The position numbers and the translations under genes were made by a program. Below the pieces are notes generated by a model. It saw nothing but the letters and a program-made list of their open reading frames with translations, was not told the origin of the DNA and made no database searches. This document shows positions 1 through 8,820 of a DNA stretch of 37,908 nucleotides, in pieces. Source of the stretch: Mycobacterium asiaticum (lineage in GTDB: Bacteria > Actinomycetota > Actinomycetes > Mycobacteriales > Mycobacteriaceae). Within the stretch, counting starts at the first letter, position 1, and each line of letters begins with the position of its first letter. The stretch lies in the NCBI RefSeq assembly GCF_001668675.1, contig NZ_LZKQ01000146.1:1-37908 (forward strand). The letters run 5' to 3'.

Positions 1-210
1 CGGCTTCTCGACCTGATCGACAGCATGTTCGCGCGGGCGATGAGCGACGGCGAACCGACCGAGGACCAGTACCACATCGCGAGGGTCATCTCGGATGTGT
101 GGCTGTCCAACCTGCTGGCCTGGCTCACCCGCCGCGCCTCGGCCACCGACGTCAGCAAGCGACTGGATCTGGCCGTGCGGTTGCTGATCGGCGATCAGTC
201 CGCGAGCTGA
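1..210 (+). CDS. kstR: TetR-family repressor KstR, C-terminal fragment
   Basis: Only the last 69 codons are present; the gene enters from the left edge in frame 1 and stops at TGA 208-210. The tail contains the stretch ISDVWLSNLLAWL followed by a short charged helix. I recognise this as the C-terminal ligand-binding/dimerisation end of KstR, the TetR repressor of the mycobacterial cholesterol and fatty-acid catabolic regulon. The following genes match the M. tuberculosis order after Rv3574, which supports the call. It is convergent with the LacI-type gene, with only three bases between the two stops. The DNA-binding domain lies outside the window, so the assignment rests on recalled similarity of the tail plus synteny. 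Confidence 0.78.
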   Translation, partial: RLLDLIDSMFARAMSDGEPTEDQYHIARVISDVWLSNLLAWLTRRASATDVSKRLDLAVRLLIGDQSAS

Positions 211-213
211 CCA

Positions 214-1293
214 TCACGCGGGAGGCCCGCAGGTGCGGCCCCGGATCAGTTCGGTGGCGAGCAGTTCGACCACCGGCAGCCCGGACCGCGGCGGCTTGAG
301 CACCAACTCACCCGCGCGCCGGCCCTTTTGCAGGCTCGGCTGTGCGACCGTGGTCAGCCCGCGGCTGATGGCATCGTCGACACCGTCGAACCCGGTGACC
401 GTCATCTGACCGGGCACGTAAATCCCGTGTGCGCGAAGGTAATCCATCGCTGAGAGGGCCAGGATATCCGCGGTGCACATCAATGCGGTGATGCGCGGAT
501 TGACCTCCAGTGCCAGCTTTGCGGCATCACCGCCCGAGGTCGGCAGGTGCTCGTCGCTCTCCACCACCGTCAGCGCATCCGGGTCGACGCCGGCCGCGGT
601 CATCGCCTCCCAGATACCGATGATGCGTTCCCGCTGCACGTCGAAGGTGGGCGACCGCAGCCGTTCGGCGTCCACCAGGCCCATGCGCCGGTCGTCGCCG
701 AGTCGCATTGTCAGCAAACCGATCTCACGATGCCCCAGGCCGAGCACGTACTCCGCGAGCTCGCGCATCGCGGCGCGGTCGTCGATGCCGACCCGGGACA
801 CGCCTGACAGACCGACCGGCTGGTCGACCACCACCACGGGCAGGCGCCGTTGCAACACCGCCTGCAGGTACGGGTCGTCGTCCCGGACCGAATAGACCAC
901 GAAGCCGTCCACCCCGGCCCCCAGCACGGCCGCGGTGCCGTCCTCGATGCTGCGGCTGGGTCCCACCGCCACCAGCAGCAGACCCTGCCCGAGCTCCTCG
1001 CACGACTGCGCCACTCCCGCAACGAAATCCCGTGCCGCCGGGTCGCTGAACGAGTACGTCAGCGCCTCGGTCATCACCAGGCCGACGGCGCCGGCCTTGC
1101 GGGTGCGCAGTGACCGCGCGACCGGGTCCGGCCCCGCGTAACCTAGGCGCTTGGCGGTGGCGAGCACCCGCTCCCGGAGTTGGGGCGAGAGCTGATCCGG
1201 TCGGTTGAAGGCGTTGGAGATCGTGGTGCGGGACACCTTGAGTTCGGCTGCCAACGACGCCAGAGTCGCCCGCCTGCGCGGTGTGGGACTCAT
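214..1293 (-). CDS. LacI-family transcriptional regulator (Rv3575c-like)
   Basis: 359-residue LacI/GalR-type repressor. Residues about 9-35 form the N-terminal helix-turn-helix (ATLASLAAELKVSRTTISN), followed by the hinge and a periplasmic-binding-protein-like effector domain with family motifs such as VGLVM near residue 70 and GVDGFVVYS further on. The ATG at 1291-1293 is chosen because the recalled M. tuberculosis orthologue starts MSPTPRRR; a longer frame to 1332 adds 13 residues with no family similarity. A TANNNT hexamer (TAGCCT, 1301-1306 complement) lies 7 nt before this ATG, compatible with a leaderless transcript. It is divergent from the metal ABC operon and 110 bp away. The effector is unknown; sugar-like ligands are typical of the family. 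Confidence 0.9.
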   Translation of the reverse strand: MSPTPRRRATLASLAAELKVSRTTISNAFNRPDQLSPQLRERVLATAKRLGYAGPDPVARSLRTRKAGAVGLVMTEALTYSFSDPAARDFVAGVAQSCEELGQGLLLVAVGPSRSIEDGTAAVLGAGVDGFVVYSVRDDDPYLQAVLQRRLPVVVVDQPVGLSGVSRVGIDDRAAMRELAEYVLGLGHREIGLLTMRLGDDRRMGLVDAERLRSPTFDVQRERIIGIWEAMTAAGVDPDALTVVESDEHLPTSGGDAAKLALEVNPRITALMCTADILALSAMDYLRAHGIYVPGQMTVTGFDGVDDAISRGLTTVAQPSLQKGRRAGELVLKPPRSGLPVVELLATELIRGRTCGPPA

Positions 1294-1341
1294 GCTCGGG
1301 AGGCTACAACGGATGCGGTGGTAGGCCTGCACCCGACTTTC

Positions 1342-1366
1342 TAATGGAAACGGTTTTCATTAGTAT
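1342..1366 (+). promoter_or_regulatory. Zur-type palindrome overlapping the -10 of the metal ABC operon
   Basis: The arms TAATGGAAAC (1342-1351) and GTTTTCATTA (1353-1362) form an inverted repeat around one central base, with 9 of 10 positions complementary. The sequence resembles the mycobacterial Zur (FurB) box, an AT-rich palindrome with TGAAAA/TTTTCA half-sites. A TANNNT -10 hexamer, TAGTAT, lies at 1361-1366 and shares two bases with the box, so a bound repressor would block polymerase. The first gene starts 41 bp downstream of the palindrome. Zinc-bound Zur repression is inferred from the motif and from the transporter it precedes. Confidence 0.8.
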
Positions 1367-1403
1367 GGTGGGTCGGCCTCTCGGCCCGGTGGAAGGAATC
1401 GAC

Positions 1404-2306
1404 GTGCGGAAATGCTGGCGGACGTGGCTGCGTGCTGTCCCGGTGGGCCTGCTGGGCTCGACCGCGCTGTCGGGTTGCTCATCCACCGGTCCAGCTCACC
1501 CGGGAGCCGTTGCGGTCGTGGCCTCCACGGAAGTGTGGGGCAGCGTGGCACGGGCGGTCGCCGGTAATCACATCGCCGTCAAGTCCATCCTCAACGGCGC
1601 CAACGCCGACCCCCATTCGTATCAGGCCACCGCCGCCGACGCGGCCGCGCTGGCTGACGCGGATCTGGTGGTGTACAACGGCGGCGGCTATGACCCGTGG
1701 GTGGAACGGGTGCTGACCGTACATCGCGGCATTCAGGCGGTCGATGCTTTCGCCTACCTGGGAACCGTGAACGAGGCTCCCGACGAGCACGTGTTCTACA
1801 ACCTGACGGTCGCCAAGGCGGTGGCCGCGGCCATCGCCGAGCGCCTGGCGGTGATCGACCCGTCCAACTCGATGGATTATCGGGCCAACGCAATCGAATT
1901 CGGCCGCGGCGCCGATGCGATCGTCAAGTCCGAGCACGCCATCGCGGCCGCGCACCCGGCCACCGGCGTCATCGCCACCGAGCCAGTCGTGCACTACCTG
2001 CTCACGGCATCGGGATTGATCAACCGCACTCCGCCGGCCTTCGCCGAAGCCAACGAGAACGACGACGACCCCGCCCCCGCCGACATGGCGTCCGTCCTGG
2101 ACCTGATCAACAATCGCGACGTCGCGGCGCTGCTGATCAACCCGCAGACCAGTACCCCCGCCATCGCCGACCTGCAGGCCGCCGCCCGCCGAGCCGGGGT
2201 GCCGGTGGCCGAAGTGTCCGAGAACCTGCCCAGCGGTTCCGATTACTTGACCTGGCAGCGCAATACCGTCAACCAGTTGACTGACGCGCTGAAGTCGGAC
2301 AGCTGA
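1404..2306 (+). CDS. Zinc/manganese ABC transporter substrate-binding lipoprotein (ZnuA/AztC-like)
   Basis: 300-residue solute-binding lipoprotein of the cluster A-I metal-binding family. It should capture Zn(II) or Mn(II) outside the membrane and deliver it to the permease encoded two genes on. The GTG at 1404 is chosen: a GGAAGGA ribosome site sits six bases upstream, and this start gives a classic signal peptide ending in the lipobox ALSGC with Cys25 for lipidation. The open frame to 1281 would run through the Zur box. Candidate metal ligands are His71 (DPHSY), His129 (EHVFYN) and His197 (VVHYLL). The fourth ligand is not obvious, although an acidic stretch lies at residues 217-227. There is no long His-rich loop as in E. 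coli ZnuA. Zinc is favoured over manganese because of the Zur box. Confidence 0.9.
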   Translation: MRKCWRTWLRAVPVGLLGSTALSGCSSTGPAHPGAVAVVASTEVWGSVARAVAGNHIAVKSILNGANADPHSYQATAADAAALADADLVVYNGGGYDPWVERVLTVHRGIQAVDAFAYLGTVNEAPDEHVFYNLTVAKAVAAAIAERLAVIDPSNSMDYRANAIEFGRGADAIVKSEHAIAAAHPATGVIATEPVVHYLLTASGLINRTPPAFAEANENDDDPAPADMASVLDLINNRDVAALLINPQTSTPAIADLQAAARRAGVPVAEVSENLPSGSDYLTWQRNTVNQLTDALKSDS

Positions 2307-2312
2307 GGATCC

Positions 2313-3080
2313 GTGGGCGCTGAAGCGGTCGCGCTGGTCGACGCGCGACTGGCCTTCGGTGCCCGCGCGCTCTGGGACAATCTCGAATTGTCCGTCTCTG
2401 CCGGCGAATTCATTGCGGTACTGGGTCCCAACGGCAGCGGCAAGACGTCGCTGCTCAAGGTGCTGCTCGGGCAACTACCGTTGAGCGCCGGGAACGCGAC
2501 GGTGCAGGGGCCGGTTGGCTATGTGCCGCAGCATCATCCGTTGGATCGGGAGGTGCTGCTGCGCGGGCGCGACCTGGTCGGCCTGGGCGTCGACGGCCAC
2601 CGCTGGGGCGTGTCGGCACTGCGGCGCAGCGACCGGACGCTGCGGCGGGCGGCGGTGCAGCGGGCACTGCAGCAGGTCAATGGCGAACGGTTGGCCGATG
2701 TGCGGGTGGGGCTGATGTCCGGCGGTGAGCTGCAACGGGTGCGGATAGCGCAGGCGCTGGCCAGCGACCCGACCGTGATGCTCTGCGATGAGCCGCTGCT
2801 GGCGCTTGACCCGGCCAACGCGAGGCTGGTCGCGGCGCTGATCGACCGGCGCCGCCGCGATGCCGGCACGGCGGTCATCGTCGTCACCCACGAGCTGAAT
2901 CCGATCCTGCCGTATGTGGATCGGGTGCTGTACCTGGTGGATGGACGGTTCCGGATCGGCACCGTCGAGTCGGTGATGACCGCTCGGACGCTGTCGGAGC
3001 TGTACCGGGCCGACGTCGAGGTCGTCAGGGTCAAGGACCAGTACTTCGTGGTCGGCGTTCCGGACGGGCGGCACCTGTGA
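2313..3080 (+). CDS. Metal ABC transporter ATP-binding protein (ZnuC-like)
   Basis: 255-residue ABC ATPase that should drive the adjacent permease. It has Walker A GPNGSGKT at 38-45, Q-loop Gln73 (VPQHH), the signature LMSGGEL at 134-140, Walker B ending in Asp159-Glu160 (VMLCDE), and the H-loop His193 (VVTHEL). All catalytic elements are intact. The GTG start is six bases after the lipoprotein stop, and the 3' end overlaps the permease start by four bases (GTGA), so the three genes are translationally coupled. The family is certain from the motifs; the metal substrate is inferred from the neighbours and the upstream box. Confidence 0.92.
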   Translation: MGAEAVALVDARLAFGARALWDNLELSVSAGEFIAVLGPNGSGKTSLLKVLLGQLPLSAGNATVQGPVGYVPQHHPLDREVLLRGRDLVGLGVDGHRWGVSALRRSDRTLRRAAVQRALQQVNGERLADVRVGLMSGGELQRVRIAQALASDPTVMLCDEPLLALDPANARLVAALIDRRRRDAGTAVIVVTHELNPILPYVDRVLYLVDGRFRIGTVESVMTARTLSELYRADVEVVRVKDQYFVVGVPDGRHL

Positions 3081-3937
3081 ACGAACGCCTCACCGAGATG
3101 TTGAACCATCTGTTCGCCGTCGATCTGACCGCACATCTGCTTCGGCATGATTTCGTGCAGCAGGCGCTGATCGCCGCGGCCCTGTTGGGTCTGGTGGCCG
3201 GGTTGATCGGCCCGTTCATCGTGCTGCGCCAGATGTCGTTCGCTGTGCACGGGTCCAGTGAATTGTCCTTGACCGGAGCGGCATTCGCGTTGCTGGCCGG
3301 GTTCGACGTCGGGGTGGGCGCTCTGGTGGGTAGTGCGCTGGCGGCCGCCCTGTTCGGGGTGCTCGGGCAGCGCGCCCGGGAACGAGATTCGGTGATCGGG
3401 GTGGTGCTGGCGTTCGGCCTGGGCCTGGCGGTGCTGTTCATCCACCTGTACCCCGGCCGTACCGGCACCAGTTTCGCGTTGCTGACCGGTCAGATCGTCG
3501 GAGTCGGCTACTCGGGGCTGGCCATGCTAGCGGCGGTGTGCGTGCTCGTCATCGCCGTTCTGGGCTGCTGCTACCGGCCGTTGCTATTTGCGACGGTCGA
3601 CCCGGACGTCGCGGCGGCCCGCGGGGTCCCGGTGCGCGCGCTGGGGATCGTGTTCGCCGCGTTGGTCGGGGTGGTCGCCGCCCAGGCCGTCCAGATCGTC
3701 GGGGCGCTGCTGGTGATGTCGTTGCTGATCACCCCGGCAGCCGCGGCTGCGCGCGTCATCACCGCGCCCGGGTTGGCGATAGCGACGTCGGTGCTGTTCG
3801 CTGAGGTCGCCGCGGTCGGCGGGATCGTGCTGTCCCTGGCGCCGGGGGTGCCCGTCTCGGTGTTCGTGGCCGCCATTTCGTTTGTCATCTACCTGTTTTG
3901 CTGGATGCTGGGCAAATACCGCGTGGCGCGGCACTAA
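3077..3937 (+). CDS. Metal ABC transporter permease (ZnuB-like)
   Basis: 286-residue integral membrane protein of the ABC-3 (ZnuB/MntB) permease family. Eight or so hydrophobic segments are visible. The beginning LVAGLIGPFIVLRQMSF is the typical conserved start of the domain, and VVAAQAVQIVGALLVMSLLI contains the conserved late G-LLV-LLI motif that contacts the ATPase. It begins with GTG overlapping the ATPase stop and is followed 50 bp later by lppH on the same strand. It completes the binding protein-ATPase-permease set. No AztD-type metallochaperone gene accompanies it. Confidence 0.92.
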   Translation: MNERLTEMLNHLFAVDLTAHLLRHDFVQQALIAAALLGLVAGLIGPFIVLRQMSFAVHGSSELSLTGAAFALLAGFDVGVGALVGSALAAALFGVLGQRARERDSVIGVVLAFGLGLAVLFIHLYPGRTGTSFALLTGQIVGVGYSGLAMLAAVCVLVIAVLGCCYRPLLFATVDPDVAAARGVPVRALGIVFAALVGVVAAQAVQIVGALLVMSLLITPAAAAARVITAPGLAIATSVLFAEVAAVGGIVLSLAPGVPVSVFVAAISFVIYLFCWMLGKYRVARH

Positions 3938-3987
3938 GCTGGAGGTTCGGTGGGGGAACCGCAGCTCGTGAAGGTGGGGAGGGACAC

Positions 3988-4701
3988 GTGCGCCAGCGAA
4001 TCGTCGCGGCCGCCGCGCTGGCCGGCGTCTGCTTGCTCGCCGCCGGCTGCACGGATCTGGTGGACGGCAGCGCGGTTGCCGGCGAGAAAGCAGGCCTGGC
4101 TAACCAGCGGCCCGTTCCGGTCAACGCCTTGGAGGGGCTGTTGCTGGATTCCAGCCAGATCAACAGCGCGTTGGGCGCCACCTCGATGAAGGTCTGGTTT
4201 CCGGCCAAGGGGATGTGGGACTGGAGCAAGAACGTGTCCGACAAGGATTGCCTGGCCGTGGACGGTGCCGCGCAGGACAAGGTCTATGCGGGAACCGGGT
4301 GGACCGCCATGCGGGGACAACGCCTGGACGACAGCATCGACGACTCCAAAAAGCGCAAGCACTACGCCATCCAGGCGGTGGTGGCGTTCCCGAATGCGCA
4401 AGACGCCAGCAACTTTTACCGGTCTTCCGTGCAGAGCTGGAAGGGCTGCTCGAACCGTCGATTCAACGACGTCAGCCCGACTCAGCCCGACACCATCTGG
4501 TCGGTGGGCGACGTGACCGAAGACAATGGCATTCTGACCAGCTCGCAAACCCAGGAAGCAGGCAATGGCTGGGCCTGCCAGCGGGCCCTGACGGTGCGCA
4601 ACAACATTGCGATCGACATCGTGGCGTGCTCCTACGACCAAATGGGCTCGGCCGCAGTCGAGATCGCCAACCAGATCGCGGGCAACATCGCGAAGCTGTA
4701 G
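3988..4701 (+). CDS. lppH: Lipoprotein LppH (PknH-like extracellular sensor domain)
   Basis: 237-residue lipoprotein. The GTG at 3988 is preceded by a GGGGAGGG ribosome site and gives the signal peptide VRQRIVAAAALAGVCLLAAGC with Cys21 as lipidated residue; the longer frame from 3898 runs into the permease gene. The mature part holds four further cysteines in WSKNVSDKDCL, SWKGCSN, GWACQR and IVACSYD. That spacing recalls the PknH-like extracellular domain, which is held by two disulfides. It corresponds to Rv3576 by synteny. LppH is a soluble-sensor-like lipoprotein without a kinase; its ligand is unknown. Co-transcription with the metal transporter is possible given the 50 bp gap, but no functional link is visible. 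Confidence 0.85.
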   Translation: MRQRIVAAAALAGVCLLAAGCTDLVDGSAVAGEKAGLANQRPVPVNALEGLLLDSSQINSALGATSMKVWFPAKGMWDWSKNVSDKDCLAVDGAAQDKVYAGTGWTAMRGQRLDDSIDDSKKRKHYAIQAVVAFPNAQDASNFYRSSVQSWKGCSNRRFNDVSPTQPDTIWSVGDVTEDNGILTSSQTQEAGNGWACQRALTVRNNIAIDIVACSYDQMGSAAVEIANQIAGNIAKL

Positions 4702-4710
4702 GCGGGACCT

Positions 4711-4875
4711 GGATCGCCCACCTGCCCCGCCGCCAGCGGCGGACATCGTCGGCGGGCCTAAGCCCAATCGCCCACCTCCTCCCGCCGCCAGCGGCGGACA
4801 TCGTCGGCGGGCCTAACCCCAATCGCCCACCTCCTCCTCCCGCCCCAAGCGGCGGACATCGTCGGCGGGCCTAAG
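4711..4875. repeat. Three-copy intergenic tandem repeat (52-58 bp units)
   Basis: Copies lie at 4711-4762, 4763-4817 and 4818-4875. Each contains AATCGCCCACCT (the first copy has GATCG), a CT-rich stretch of variable length, and then a core shared almost perfectly by all three: CAGCGGCGGACATCGTCGG (AAGCGG in copy 3) followed by CGGGCCTAA. Length variation comes from the CCTCCT tract (none, one and two extra triplets). Copies 1 and 2 include CCGCCG-CCAG-CGGCGG, able to form a small hairpin. The array fills the gap between lppH and pxpA, and the last copy ends inside the -10 element of pxpA. This is a VNTR-like locus. Confidence 0.9.
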
Positions 4876-4877
4876 CT
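4872..4877 (+). promoter_or_regulatory. -10 element for a probably leaderless pxpA transcript
   Basis: TAAGCT matches the mycobacterial TANNNT -10 consensus and is followed by exactly six bases (AGCCTG) before the GTG at 4884. That is the spacing expected when transcription starts on the first base of the start codon. There is no Shine-Dalgarno sequence before this GTG, which agrees with a leaderless mRNA. The first four bases of the hexamer belong to the third tandem repeat copy. Confidence 0.55.
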
Positions 4878-4883
4878 AGCCTG

Positions 4884-5642
4884 GTGGCCCGCATCGATCT
4901 CAACGCCGACTTGGGCGAAGGGTTCGGCGTTTGGCAGCTCGGCGACGACGACGCGATGCTCGAGATCGTCACCAGCGCCAACGTGGCGTGCGGTTTCCAT
5001 GCCGGTGACCCGGCCGGGCTGTTGCGGGTATGCCGGTCGGCCGCCGACCGCGGCGTACGCATCGGCGCGCAGGTCAGTTACCGGGACCTGGCCGGCTTCG
5101 GTCGGCGCTTCATCGACGTCGCGGCCGAGGATCTGCTCGCCGACGTCATCTACCAGATCGGTGCGTTGCAGGCGCTGGCGCAGGCGGCCGGTTCGGTGGT
5201 GTCCTACGTCAAACCCCATGGCGCACTGTACAACACGATTGTGACCAACCGGGAGCAGGGCGCCGCCGTCGCCGAGGCGGTCGACAGTGTCGACTCGGCG
5301 CTGCCGGTACTCGGCATGACCGGTTCGGCGTTCTTCGACGAAGCCGAGCGCCTGGGTCTGCACACCGTCGCCGAAGCGTTCGCCGACCGCGCCTATCGGC
5401 CCGACGGAAGCTTGGTCTCCCGTCGCGAACCGGATGCGGTGCTGCACGATCCGAGGACGATCGCCCAGCGGGTGGTGCGCATGGTGTCCGACGGGCAGGT
5501 CAGCGCGATCGATGGGACGACGGTTCCTATAACCGTCAAATCCGTTTGTGTGCACGGTGATTCGCCGGGCGCCGTGGATATCGCCCGCGCGGTGCGTGCT
5601 GAGTTAGAAGCCGCCGGCGTCGAGATCGAAGCGTTCTGCTGA
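4884..5642 (+). CDS. pxpA: 5-oxoprolinase subunit A-like protein (LamB/YcsF family)
   Basis: 252 residues, normal family length. The start IDLNADLGEGFG and the motif NVACGFHAGDP near residue 32 are hallmarks of the LamB/YcsF (PxpA) family; KPHGALYN near residue 112 and the late VKSVCVHGDSPGA are also conserved. In bacteria with the complete enzyme, PxpA works with PxpB and PxpC to hydrolyse 5-oxoproline to glutamate using ATP. No pxpB or pxpC gene lies in the window, so either they are elsewhere or this copy acts alone. The GTG at 4884 is the first codon that keeps the conserved start. Its stop overlaps the next ATG by one base, so it is translationally coupled to the metallo-beta-lactamase-fold gene. 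Confidence 0.88.
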   Translation: MARIDLNADLGEGFGVWQLGDDDAMLEIVTSANVACGFHAGDPAGLLRVCRSAADRGVRIGAQVSYRDLAGFGRRFIDVAAEDLLADVIYQIGALQALAQAAGSVVSYVKPHGALYNTIVTNREQGAAVAEAVDSVDSALPVLGMTGSAFFDEAERLGLHTVAEAFADRAYRPDGSLVSRREPDAVLHDPRTIAQRVVRMVSDGQVSAIDGTTVPITVKSVCVHGDSPGAVDIARAVRAELEAAGVEIEAFC

Positions 5643-6565
5643 TGCGGCTGAAACTCGGTCGCCCGGACCTCGCGCGCTACGCGGATCGCTTCAATGTGCC
5701 AGCGGCAAGCGCTGATTCGCCTCTTTCGGTGACATGGATGGGTGTGGCGACGCTGCTGGTCGACGACGGATCATCCCCGCCGCTGCTGACCGACGGCTAT
5801 TTCTCCCGCCCGGGCCTGGCCCAAGTCGCGGCGGGCAAGGTGGCCCCGTCAGCGGCCCGCGTCGACGGTTGCCTGGCCCGGGCCAAGGTATCTCGGCTTG
5901 CCGCGGTGATTCCCGTGCATACCCACATCGACCATGTGCTGGATTCGCCGTTGGTGGCCGAACGCACCGGTGCCCCACTGGTCGGCGGGCAGTCGGCGGC
6001 CAATGTGGGACGCGGACATGGGTTGCCGGAGGACCGGCTCGTCGTGGTGTCGTCGGGAGCGCCAATCACGTTGGGCGCCTTCGATGTGACGCTGGTCGAG
6101 TCACACCACTGCCCGCCGGACCGCTTCCCTGGGGTGATCAGCGCACCGGTCCGCCCGCCGGTGAAGGCCTCGGTTTACCGCTGCGGCGAGTCCTGGTCGA
6201 CGCTGATCCACCATCGCCCCTCGGACCGGCGACTGCTGATCCAGGGCAGCGCCGGCTACGTCGCCGGGGCGCTCAACGGCATGCGCGCCGAGGCCGTCTA
6301 TCTGAGCGTGGGACAACTGGGCCTGCAGCCGCGCTCCTATGTCGTCGAATACTGGAACGAGACGGTACGGGCGGTGGGAGCCCAGCGCGTGGTCCTCATC
6401 CATTGGGACGACTTTTTCCGCCCGCTGTCAAAGGCATTGCGGGCCTTGCCCTATGCCGGGGACGACCTGGATGTCTCCATCCGGGTGCTGGACGAGTTGG
6501 CCGCCGAGGACGGAATTGCGGTGCAGATGCCGACGGTCTGGCAGCGCGAGGACCCCTGGGCCTGA
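5642..6565 (+). CDS. Metallo-beta-lactamase-fold hydrolase (Rv3577-like)
   Basis: 307 residues. The zinc-binding signature HTHIDH is present near residue 98 ([12 protein letters not shown]), followed by [13 protein letters not shown] and later [11 protein letters not shown], which supply further His/Asp ligands typical of UlaG/RomA-like MBL proteins. The N-terminal beta strands carry [14 protein letters not shown]. The substrate is unknown. The ATG overlaps the pxpA stop by one base and the stop lies four bases before the ArsB-like gene, so the three form one operon. Rv3577 and Rv3578 are adjacent in M. tuberculosis as I recall, supporting orthology. No signal peptide is seen; it is probably cytoplasmic. 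Confidence 0.85.
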   Translation: MRLKLGRPDLARYADRFNVPAASADSPLSVTWMGVATLLVDDGSSPPLLTDGYFSRPGLAQVAAGKVAPSAARVDGCLARAKVSRLAAVIPVHTHIDHVLDSPLVAERTGAPLVGGQSAANVGRGHGLPEDRLVVVSSGAPITLGAFDVTLVESHHCPPDRFPGVISAPVRPPVKASVYRCGESWSTLIHHRPSDRRLLIQGSAGYVAGALNGMRAEAVYLSVGQLGLQPRSYVVEYWNETVRAVGAQRVVLIHWDDFFRPLSKALRALPYAGDDLDVSIRVLDELAAEDGIAVQMPTVWQREDPWA

Positions 6566-6569
6566 CACG

Positions 6570-7811
<1,242 letters not shown>

Positions 7812-7818
7812 CCCTGGC

Positions 7819-7876
7819 CGAGCAGACGCGAAAGCTCCTTTAGACCCGGCGTGTCGGGGACTTTAGCGTCTGCTCG
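7819..7876. terminator. Long hairpin between convergent arsB2 and rlmB (terminator-like)
   Basis: CGAGCAGACGC (7819-7829) and GCGTCTGCTCG (7866-7876) are perfectly complementary over 11 bp, and the inner bases AAAG and CTTT extend the pairing. The hairpin fills most of the 76 bp between two converging genes and could end transcription from both sides. It lacks a U-tract, as many mycobacterial terminators do. From memory, GAGCAGACGC-type sequences recur in mycobacterial intergenic regions, so it may be a dispersed repeat rather than a dedicated terminator. Confidence 0.55.
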
Positions 7877-7887
7877 CGCAAATGAAA

Positions 7888-8820
7888 TCAACCCCGGCGC
7901 TGGCGGGCGATCTCGGCCAGCACCACGCCCGCGGCCACCGCCGCGTTCAGCGACTCGGTCTTGCCGGCCATCGGGATGGACACCACGTGGTCACAGTTCT
8001 CGCGCACCAGCCGCGACAAGCCCTTGCCCTCCGAGCCGACCACCATCACCAGCGGGTCGGTGCCGTCGAGATCGTCCAGCGCGGTGTCGCCGCCGGCGTC
8101 CAGTCCGATCACCTGCAGCCCCCGGCCAGCCCAATCCTTAAGTGTCCGCGTCAAATTCGTGGCCCGTGCCACCGGGATCCGGGCCGCGGCCCCGGCGCTG
8201 GTACGCCATGCCACGGCGGTCACCGAGGCGGAACGGCGCTGCGGGATCACCACGCCGTGGCCACCGAACGCCGCCACCGACCGCACGATCGCCCCCAGGT
8301 TGCGCGGATCGGAGATGTTGTCCAGCGCGACCAGCAGCGCGGGCGGCGACTCGATGGCGGTGGCAACCAAATCGTCGGGGTGAGCGTAGTTGTACGGCGG
8401 AACCTGCAGCGCGATCCCCTGATGCAGGTGATTGGCCGTCATCCGGTCCAGATCACTGCGCGGCACCTCGAGAATGGCGATGCCCGAGTCGGCCGCGCGC
8501 GCAACGGATTCCGTCAGCCGCTCGTCGGCGTCCGTGCCCAGCGCAACGTAGAGCGCGGTCGCCGGCACACCGGCGCGCAGGCACTCCAGCACCGGGTTGC
8601 GCCCGAGCACGGTCTCGGCTTCCTCGACCCGCTTGGTGGGCCGGCGCGGCTGCTGCGCACCGGCCCGCTTGGCGGCCGGGTGATTGGGACGCAGGTGCGC
8701 CGGCGGGGTGGGACCGCGCCCTTCCAGGCCGCGCCGGCGTTGGCCGCCCGAGCCGACCTTGGGCCCCTTCTTGGTGCCGGCTTTGCGTATCGCCCCCCGG
8801 CGCTGCGAGTTTCCGGCCAT
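7888..8820 (-). CDS. rlmB: 23S rRNA 2'-O-methyltransferase RlmB/TrmH family
   Basis: 310-residue SpoU-class methyltransferase. The N-terminal ~60 residues are basic and disordered-looking ([13 protein letters not shown] and similar). They are followed by a substrate-binding domain starting at [16 protein letters not shown] and by the SPOUT catalytic domain. That domain has the three SpoU motifs: [30 protein letters not shown] and [17 protein letters not shown]. RlmB methylates the ribose of G2251 (E. coli numbering) in the 23S peptidyl-transferase centre using SAM. It starts directly after the cysS stop (no gap), matching the Rv3580c-Rv3579c order. Target specificity is inferred from family and synteny. 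Confidence 0.93.
   Translation of the reverse strand: MAGNSQRRGAIRKAGTKKGPKVGSGGQRRRGLEGRGPTPPAHLRPNHPAAKRAGAQQPRRPTKRVEEAETVLGRNPVLECLRAGVPATALYVALGTDADERLTESVARAADSGIAILEVPRSDLDRMTANHLHQGIALQVPPYNYAHPDDLVATAIESPPALLVALDNISDPRNLGAIVRSVAAFGGHGVVIPQRRSASVTAVAWRTSAGAAARIPVARATNLTRTLKDWAGRGLQVIGLDAGGDTALDDLDGTDPLVMVVGSEGKGLSRLVRENCDHVVSIPMAGKTESLNAAVAAGVVLAEIARQRRG

Noticed and set aside
4711..4875. CRISPR-like array
   Set aside because: Units are contiguous tandem copies without unique spacers, and no cas genes are present.
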